Source of the DNA: Gallionella sp.
GTDB taxonomy: Bacteria > Pseudomonadota > Gammaproteobacteria > Burkholderiales > Gallionellaceae
Length of the DNA: 64,000 nucleotides
Assembly (NCBI GenBank): GCA_028714075.1
Contig: JAQTMZ010000009.1
Span: 1-64,000 of the forward strand
Reading direction: 5' to 3'
Shown here: in pieces, positions 58,456 to 64,000 of the stretch
How positions within the stretch are numbered: the stretch's first letter is position 1
Layout: every line of letters starts with the position of its first letter
Made by a program: the position numbers and the translations under genes
Notes under the pieces: generated by a model
Told to the model about the DNA's origin: nothing
The model's database searches: none
The model's input: only the letters and a program-made list of their open reading frames with translations

Positions 58456-59835
58456 ATGCAGAATTCAAAACAACATAACTCGCTCTGGAATGTCTATCGG
58501 TATAAGATCCAGATCAAAAATCGTGCAGACTGGCTTTTGCAGGTTGGTTATACGACGTTGACGTTGTTGATGAAATCCGGTTTGCACAGCCACGCAAAAG
58601 CCGTTTCCTATTCCGCATTGCCGTTCTTGCTGCTTCTTGTTTATCTCATCAACACCTATCTGGTCGGCTATCCGGAAGTCAGGGAAGCATTCAACTCGCT
58701 GATCATTTTTACGCATCTCAATTTCATGAGCCAGGATACTCCACAAGATAGCTCACAGATTGTTTACGACATTCCTGCATGGCTATGTGTCATTCTCGCC
58801 GTTTGGACATCGAGAGGATTGTTTAAATCGATTCAAAGCACGTTTTCAATCATTTTTGCCGATCATGGAAGACGCAGGGTTTCGGAACGATTGTTTCCCT
58901 TGGCGGTTCCTTTTGTTCTTCTTGTTATTGCTTTTGCTGTATTCGGCGATTATGTGACCGATCATGTCGATTATTCCTCCCTGAAAATGCCCTTGCTGGA
59001 AATGACGCTAAAGTTTTTATTCAGCATGGTCTCATTGGTTGCGCTGGTGCTGGGAACTTGGGGGATCGCTTTCTTGCTCTATTATTTGCTGCCAAGAAAA
59101 AAACCTGTTCTTTCTTCGGCCTTGCTTTGCAGCCTGTTTTTTATTCTTTCCACTTTGGCGCTTATCGCCATACTCGGAAATACCCTGAAAATGGATTACT
59201 ACAGCAGGCTTTACGGCATGCTCGGGGAATTCATCTATGTGTTGATATGGGTTTATCTGGGGAGCATTTTTTTCTTCTTTTGGGCTGAATTTCTTTACGT
59301 CTCGGGAAAAATAGACATTTTCGCACTGGAGAAAATCTTTCTCGAAAGTGAGTCACTAAGCAAGCTGGAACATAAAATTGAACACTTTCTTTTCGACCGC
59401 TCCAAAAGAATATTCGAGAAGTACGGGCAGCATTTTATGGCGGGGGAAGTCATCATCAGACAGAACGATGATACAGACTCGATTTACTTTCTTTATTCGG
59501 GGCGCATTGGTCTTTATCGGGAATGTGACGGAAAGAAAACCAGGATCGGCGAATTGAAGGCGGGGGAGATATTCGGCGAAATGGCTTATCTTCTCGGGGA
59601 GAAGCGCGCAGCGACCGCAGTGACTGAAACCGAATGCTTTCTTTTCACCCTTTCACCGGCAATTTTTGAAGAGATGATCAGCCACAGCACATCTTTTTCG
59701 GCACGAGTCATCGAATCGCTTTGCCAGAGGATTTCCAAGATGAATCAGGGCAACCTGGCCTCATCAATCTCTTCTGCGATCTCTTCTGCCACAAAGAAGC
59801 ACCCGATATACCATCCAGAAGCGGGTGATGTTTAA
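58456..59835 (+). CDS. YihY/BrkB-type membrane protein fused to a cyclic-nucleotide-binding domain
   Basis: A 459-residue fusion. About the first 300 residues have six hydrophobic spans and match the YihY/BrkB family (SYSALPFLLLLVYLIN, WLCVILAVWTSRGLF, YYLLPRKK). Residues 325-440 form a cNMP-binding domain: GEVIIRQNDDTDSIYFLYSGRIGLY, with the phosphate-binding cassette GEIFGEMAYLLGEKRAATAVT. The cassette keeps the GE and the arginine that bind cyclic nucleotide. The tail is serine-rich. BrkB proteins have no settled function; here a second messenger may control it. The gene is more AT-rich than hisD and may be a later insertion. Confidence 0.85.
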   Translation: MQNSKQHNSLWNVYRYKIQIKNRADWLLQVGYTTLTLLMKSGLHSHAKAVSYSALPFLLLLVYLINTYLVGYPEVREAFNSLIIFTHLNFMSQDTPQDSSQIVYDIPAWLCVILAVWTSRGLFKSIQSTFSIIFADHGRRRVSERLFPLAVPFVLLVIAFAVFGDYVTDHVDYSSLKMPLLEMTLKFLFSMVSLVALVLGTWGIAFLLYYLLPRKKPVLSSALLCSLFFILSTLALIAILGNTLKMDYYSRLYGMLGEFIYVLIWVYLGSIFFFFWAEFLYVSGKIDIFALEKIFLESESLSKLEHKIEHFLFDRSKRIFEKYGQHFMAGEVIIRQNDDTDSIYFLYSGRIGLYRECDGKKTRIGELKAGEIFGEMAYLLGEKRAATAVTETECFLFTLSPAIFEEMISHSTSFSARVIESLCQRISKMNQGNLASSISSAISSATKKHPIYHPEAGDV

Positions 59836-59900
59836 CGAAGAGCAGGCTTGCCAATTAGAAGTTACTCTGGAAAGTGACAGTTTTTTAAGAATTACTACAG

Positions 59901-60419
59901 TTAAATCAGCCTGCCGTGGCGTACGCGAAAGCCCTTGGTTGCCAGCGCACCCAAACCTAATCCGCCGTGCGCGTGGCAAATCGCACAAGCCAGCGCATCT
60001 GCCGCATCCGGGCTGGGTGTGCCGGATAGTTTCAGCAGGCGCTGCACCATCTCCTGTACCTGCTCCTTCTTCGCGTGACCGTTGCCGACTACCGCTTGTT
60101 TGACCTGCAATGCGGTGTATTCGGCTACTGGCAGATTCGCCAGCACCGCCGCGCAAATCGCCGCGCCGCGCGCCTGGCCGAGTAGCAGGGTGGATTGCGG
60201 GTTGACGTTGACGAACACTTTTTCCACCGCTGCCTGCTCGGGCTTGTGCTGCGCGATCACCTCGCCCAACGAATCCAGGATCACCTTCAGTCGCTCCGGA
60301 AGCTCACCGGCCGGAGTCTTGATGCAACCGCTGGCGACGTAGCTCAATTGCTGTCCGGTTTTGTCCAGTATCCCGAAGCCGGTGATGCGCAGACCGGGGT
60401 CTATGCCGAGGATGCGCAT
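59901..60419 (-). CDS. ruvC: Holliday junction resolvase RuvC
   Basis: A 172-residue endonuclease that cuts four-way DNA junctions. Catalytic acidic residues lie in [16 protein letters not shown] (D7), in AAVEKVFVN (glutamate) and near the end in [16 protein letters not shown]. The start at 60419 gives the classical N-terminus; the frame is open 14 codons further. ruvA and ruvB are not in the window. Confidence 0.96.
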   Translation of the reverse strand: MRILGIDPGLRITGFGILDKTGQQLSYVASGCIKTPAGELPERLKVILDSLGEVIAQHKPEQAAVEKVFVNVNPQSTLLLGQARGAAICAAVLANLPVAEYTALQVKQAVVGNGHAKKEQVQEMVQRLLKLSGTPSPDAADALACAICHAHGGLGLGALATKGFRVRHGRLI

Positions 60420-60549
60420 AACCCGTTCCGGTTTGCCTGCGAAACGAGAACAAGGCGGCAAGCGAACAACGACATGACAGTACCGATAAGCACGGCATGG
60501 AGTCGCGCAGCGCAGCCAACGCAGTTATCGTGAAGCAGGCGAAGCGGAA

Positions 60550-61275
60550 TCATTCCTCGATCACGGCCGTGGTATACACTTCTTGCACATCATCCAGGTC
60601 TTCCAGCGCGTCGAGCAGCTTCTGCATCTTCACCGCATCGTCGCCGGTGAATTCCACTTCGTTGGCCGGTTTCATGATGACTTCGCCGAACTCAGGTTTG
60701 TATCCAGCAGCTTCCAGCGCCTGCTTCACGTTGACGAAATCATTGGGGGCAGTGATTACCTCGATGCTGCCGTCGTCATTGGTGACGATGTCTTCCGCAC
60801 CGGCATCCAGCGCGACTTCCATCAGGCCGTTCTCGTCGGTGCCGGGGGCGAAGATCATCTGCCCGCAATGCTTGAACATGAACGATACCGAACCGTCGGT
60901 ACCGAGGTTGCCGCCGTTCTTGGTGAAGGCATGGCGCACATCGGCTACGGTGCGCGTCTTGTTGTCGGTCATGCAATCCACCATCACCGCCGCACCGTTG
61001 ATACCGTAGCCCTCGTAGCGCAATTCCTGATACTCCACGCCTTCCAGTTCGCCGCTGCCGCGCTTGATCGCGCGCTCGACGTTGTCCTTGGGCATGTTGT
61101 TGGAATACGCCTTGTCCATCGCCAGGCGCAGGCGCGGGTTGCCATCCGGGTCGCCGCCGCCCATGCGCGCCGCGACGGTGATTTCCTTGATCAGGCGCGT
61201 GAAGATTTTGCCGCGCTTGGCATCCTGTTTGCCCTTGCGGTGTTGAATGTTCGCCCACTTGCTATGCCCGGCCAT
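60550..61275 (-). CDS. yebC: YebC/PmpR-family protein
   Basis: A 241-residue protein starting [18 protein letters not shown], with [16 protein letters not shown] and [20 protein letters not shown]. The family acts as DNA-binding regulators or as translation factors that ease ribosome stalling at proline runs. It lies upstream of ruvC on the same strand, the usual pair, 130 bases apart. Confidence 0.96.
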   Translation of the reverse strand: MAGHSKWANIQHRKGKQDAKRGKIFTRLIKEITVAARMGGGDPDGNPRLRLAMDKAYSNNMPKDNVERAIKRGSGELEGVEYQELRYEGYGINGAAVMVDCMTDNKTRTVADVRHAFTKNGGNLGTDGSVSFMFKHCGQMIFAPGTDENGLMEVALDAGAEDIVTNDDGSIEVITAPNDFVNVKQALEAAGYKPEFGEVIMKPANEVEFTGDDAVKMQKLLDALEDLDDVQEVYTTAVIEE

Positions 61276-61369
61276 GCTTACCTCCGAAAAATGTTCCGTG
61301 ATGGTATCATTTCCATTCCGTTATCCCAATACCAAGCAACCCGAACACGCCAACCCAAGCCAGACTGCC

Positions 61370-62917
61370 ATGACCGAACCGCTGCTGATCGCCAAAAACG
61401 ACAAACAAGAACTTTACCTGCTGCCGCACATGGCCAACCGCCACGGCCTGATCACCGGCGCGACCGGAACCGGCAAGACCGTCACGCTGCAAACGCTGGC
61501 GGAGGCATTCAGCCGCATCGGCGTGCCGGTGTTCCTGTCCGACATAAAGGGCGACCTGTCCGGCATGAGCAAGGCGGGCGGCGGCAATGCGAAAGTCACC
61601 GCGCGCGTAAAACAACTCAATCTGGAGAATTTCGCGCACCGCGCTTATCCGGTGACGTTCTGGGACGTGTTCGGCAAAATGGGCCATCCGCTACGCGCCA
61701 CCATCTCGGACATGGGGCCGCTGCTGATCGGGCGCATGCTGAACCTGAACGAGGTGCAGCAGGGTGTGCTGGCGCTGGTGTTCAAGATCGCCGACGACAA
61801 CGGTCTGCTGTTGCTCGACCTGAAAGACCTGCGCGCGATGGTGCAAAGCGTGGGCGAAAACTCCGCCGATTACACCACCGAATACGGCAACATCTCCACC
61901 GCCAGCATCGGCGCGATCCAGCGCGGCCTGCTGCAAATCGAGACGCAGGGCGGCGACAAGCTGTTCGGCGAGCCGATGCTCAACATCGCCGACCTGATGC
62001 AGACCGGTGATGACGGTTGCGGCATGATCAACATCCTCGCCGCCGACCAGTTGATGACTTCGCCGAAGGTGTATTCCACCATGCTGCTGTGGCTGCTCGC
62101 GGAACTGTTCGAGAACCTGCCGGAAGCGGGCGACCTCGCCAAGCCAAAGCTGGTGTTCTTCTTCGACGAGGCGCATCTGCTGTTCAACGACGCACCCGCC
62201 GCGCTGCTCGACAAGATCGAGCAGGTGGTGCGCCTGATTCGCTCCAAAGGCGTGGGCGTATATTTCGTCACGCAGAACCCCGCCGACGTGCCGGACAAGG
62301 TGCTCGGTCAGCTCGGCAACCGCGTGCAGCATGCGCTGCGCGCGTTCAGCCCGCGCGACCAGAAAGCCGTGAAGGCCGCCGCCGAAACCATGCGCGACAA
62401 TCCGAAGCTGGATGAGGCGAGCATCATCAAAGAACTCGGCGTCGGCGAGGCGCTGGTCTCCTGCCTCGATGAAAACGGCACGCCGGGCATCGTCGAGCGC
62501 GCCTTTATCGTGCCGCCGCAGGCGCAGATCGGCCCGATCAGCGAAGCCGAGCGCAAGGCATTCATGCAGAATTCGCTGCTCGCCGGACACTATGAAAAAG
62601 CCGTAGATCGCGAATCGGCTTACGAGATTCTCAAGGGGCGCGTCGGTGAAAAACAGGCGGAGAGCACAATGCAATCCGCGCCAGTGCCCGCCAGCGGCGG
62701 TAGTTTTGGCGATATGCTGGGCGGCATCTTCGGTAATATTGGTGGGGGCAATATAGGCGGGGGCGGCGGAAGCAATGCGGGCAGGGGTAGCCGTGTGGCC
62801 AGTAGGCAAGGCATCGGCGAAACCATCGTCAAAAGCGCCGCGCGTTCCATCGGCTCGGCGGTCGGGCGCGAGATCATTCGCGGTGTGCTGGGATCGTTGT
62901 TGGGAGGGCGCAGGTAG
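61370..62917 (+). CDS. HerA-like ATPase (DUF853/YjgR family)
   Basis: A 515-residue P-loop ATPase: Walker [17 protein letters not shown] near residue 28, Walker [16 protein letters not shown] and a sensor segment [32 protein letters not shown] in parts. The C-terminal 60 residues are glycine- and serine-rich and then turn hydrophobic ([21 protein letters not shown]). Related to the HerA/FtsK group; the cell role of this branch is not known. It diverges from yebC. Confidence 0.9.
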   Translation: MTEPLLIAKNDKQELYLLPHMANRHGLITGATGTGKTVTLQTLAEAFSRIGVPVFLSDIKGDLSGMSKAGGGNAKVTARVKQLNLENFAHRAYPVTFWDVFGKMGHPLRATISDMGPLLIGRMLNLNEVQQGVLALVFKIADDNGLLLLDLKDLRAMVQSVGENSADYTTEYGNISTASIGAIQRGLLQIETQGGDKLFGEPMLNIADLMQTGDDGCGMINILAADQLMTSPKVYSTMLLWLLAELFENLPEAGDLAKPKLVFFFDEAHLLFNDAPAALLDKIEQVVRLIRSKGVGVYFVTQNPADVPDKVLGQLGNRVQHALRAFSPRDQKAVKAAAETMRDNPKLDEASIIKELGVGEALVSCLDENGTPGIVERAFIVPPQAQIGPISEAERKAFMQNSLLAGHYEKAVDRESAYEILKGRVGEKQAESTMQSAPVPASGGSFGDMLGGIFGNIGGGNIGGGGGSNAGRGSRVASRQGIGETIVKSAARSIGSAVGREIIRGVLGSLLGGRR

Positions 62918-62949
62918 TTTTTATTAGTTCACGGAAAAGGCGGAGTTAA

Positions 62950-63564
62950 ATGAAAACCATTCTGATTGCAAACCCGAAGGGCGGCAGCGGCAAAACCACG
63001 CTGTCGGTCAACATCGCCGGTTATCTGGCCAACCGCGGCCAGCGCGTGGCGATGCTCGACCTGGACCGGCAACAATCCTCCGCGTTATGGCTTGCCACGC
63101 GCCCCGCCGATCTGCCGCCGATACGCACGCTCGATTCCAAAAAAGATCATGACGGCCCCAACGACTGGCTGGTGATCGATTCGCCCGCCGGGCTGCATGG
63201 CAAAAACCTCGACCATGCCGTCAAGCTGGCCAGCAAGATCATCGTGCCGGTCGCGCCCTCGCTGTTCGATCTGCATGCCAGCCGCGACTTCCTGCAAGCG
63301 CTGGCCGAAGAAAAAGCGGTGCGCAAAAATAAGTGCCACGTGGGCATAGTCGGCATGCGCATGGAGATGCGCACCAAAGCCGCCTGGGCGCTGGAACATT
63401 TCCTGTCCACGCTCGACCTGCCGATACTGGCCTGCCTGCGCGAAACACAGGTGTATGTGAATGCCGCCTTCGAGGGGAAGTCCCTGTTCGACCTGCCGCC
63501 CCATTTGGCGGAGCGCGATATCGAACAATGGGCATTTTTACAGGACTGGCTGGAGAAAGACTGA
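62950..63564 (+). CDS. Orphan ParA/MinD-family ATPase
   Basis: A 204-residue protein with a deviant Walker A (NPKGGSGKTTLSVNIAGYLA), MLDLDRQQSSALWL and LVIDSPAGLHG, all typical of ParA. There is no helix-turn-helix N-terminus and no ParB gene beside it, so it is more likely a small positioning ATPase than a plasmid partition system. It follows the HerA-like gene by 32 bases. Confidence 0.9.
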   Translation: MKTILIANPKGGSGKTTLSVNIAGYLANRGQRVAMLDLDRQQSSALWLATRPADLPPIRTLDSKKDHDGPNDWLVIDSPAGLHGKNLDHAVKLASKIIVPVAPSLFDLHASRDFLQALAEEKAVRKNKCHVGIVGMRMEMRTKAAWALEHFLSTLDLPILACLRETQVYVNAAFEGKSLFDLPPHLAERDIEQWAFLQDWLEKD

Positions 63565-63654
63565 GGGTGTTCCAAGAATTCAGGGTTCGCCCCGATGGCC
63601 AGTGTGATTGAACGTCTCAAAAGCTGCCAGCTCGTTGTTCACTTTCAGCATTGG

Positions 63655-63885
63655 TTAATGGGGCGTTCCATTGAACATGATGGCGGCGCGCCATATATGC
63701 CAATCACGGTCAACTTCAGAATATGCGTAACTGCCATCGGCATGACGCACCAAAGGATGCCCCTCGTTCGCTGCCCATCTTTCAAATGATTTACGCACGG
63801 CATCCATGCCGCTGTCGATATGGCATGCCACGGGATGCCCGTCGTTTGCCGCCCACTTGTCGAATGATTTTCGCATGGCTTCCAT
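63655..63885 (-). CDS. Small protein with internal duplication
   Basis: A 76-residue product with a strong ribosome site (AAGGAGG) just before the ATG at 63885. Residues 3-24 (AMRKSFDKWAANDGHPVAC) and 28-49 (AVRKSFERWAANEGHPLVR) are near copies, followed by a short aromatic C-terminus (DRDWHIWRAAIMF). No known family. It is probably cytosolic. Confidence 0.6.
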   Translation of the reverse strand: MEAMRKSFDKWAANDGHPVACHIDSGMDAVRKSFERWAANEGHPLVRHADGSYAYSEVDRDWHIWRAAIMFNGTPH

Positions 63886-64000
63886 GTTGCCTCCTTGCTT
63901 CGCCCGCCTTGGTTGAAATTGGATATTGTTTGAATATTTCCAATAGCCATCAGGTTTAAGCAAATATCGTCAAATAACGACAAACCTTTAGGCCATTTCA

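Overview
The window is a chromosomal stretch of a betaproteobacterium. Core genes (rplU-rpmA, obgE-proB, fmdB-DUF502-aspS, mlaFEDCB-ibaG-murA-hisGD, waaC-waaA, ruvC-yebC) are high-GC and look like the Nitrosomonadales, most probably Gallionellaceae or a close relative. This placement rests on gene order and protein resemblance read by eye, not on a database search.

Layout. (1) 0.5-2.1 kb: an unknown secreted protein and apaH. (2) 2.3-19.1 kb: a cell-surface polysaccharide and LPS locus with an AlgI-type O-acyltransferase and partner, a dTDP-3-acetamido-3,6-dideoxyhexose pathway (aminotransferase plus a fused acetyltransferase/ketoisomerase), several glycosyltransferases, an O-antigen ligase, a membrane nucleotide-sugar epimerase, a WecA-like initiating transferase, and waaC/waaA. 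(3) 19.2-21.8 kb: two tandem HD-GYP phosphodiesterase genes. (4) 22.1-28.9 kb: rplU-rpmA, nadA, an EEP-family phosphatase, clsB, an Atm1-type ABC exporter and pbpG. (5) 29-45 kb: the accessory core of the window. After an AT-rich leader comes an operon for a periplasmic nitrite oxidoreductase-type molybdoenzyme: alpha (1173 aa, Tat signal), beta (four Fe-S clusters) and gamma (secreted heme-b-type subunit). It continues with a TorD-like chaperone, a NapF-like ferredoxin and an Nbp35-like Fe-S scaffold ATPase. Then follow Sel1, TPR-methyltransferase and ankyrin proteins, a cytochrome module (SHP, tetraheme DHC, cytochrome b), a chlorite dismutase and tatA-tatB. (6) 45-51 kb: proB, obgE, nudB, a barstar/secreted RNase pair, aspS, DUF502 and fmdB, all on the minus strand. 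(7) 51.5-64 kb: mlaFEDCB, ibaG, murA, hisG, hisD, a BrkB/cyclic-nucleotide-binding fusion, ruvC, yebC, a HerA-like ATPase and an orphan ParA.

How the parts fit. The A/B/C subunits would oxidise nitrite (or reduce nitrate or chlorate) on the periplasmic side. The Tat signal on A would carry the A-B pair out, while the chaperone, NapF-like ferredoxin and Nbp35-like ATPase would serve cofactor insertion before export. Enzymes of this family can reduce chlorate to chlorite, and the nearby secreted chlorite dismutase, with its heme ligand and catalytic Arg intact, would remove that chlorite. The cytochromes may carry electrons. Direction in vivo cannot be told from sequence.

Structure. In many betaproteobacteria rpmA is followed by obgE-proB, and nudB by the EEP phosphatase and clsB. 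Both junctions are broken here in a way that one inversion of about 22.9-47.4 kb would repair, and the accessory block lies inside that segment. Several dispersed palindromic repeat families lie between genes, and one copy forms the 3' end of the epimerase gene. I saw no tRNA, rRNA, CRISPR array, transposase or integrase.
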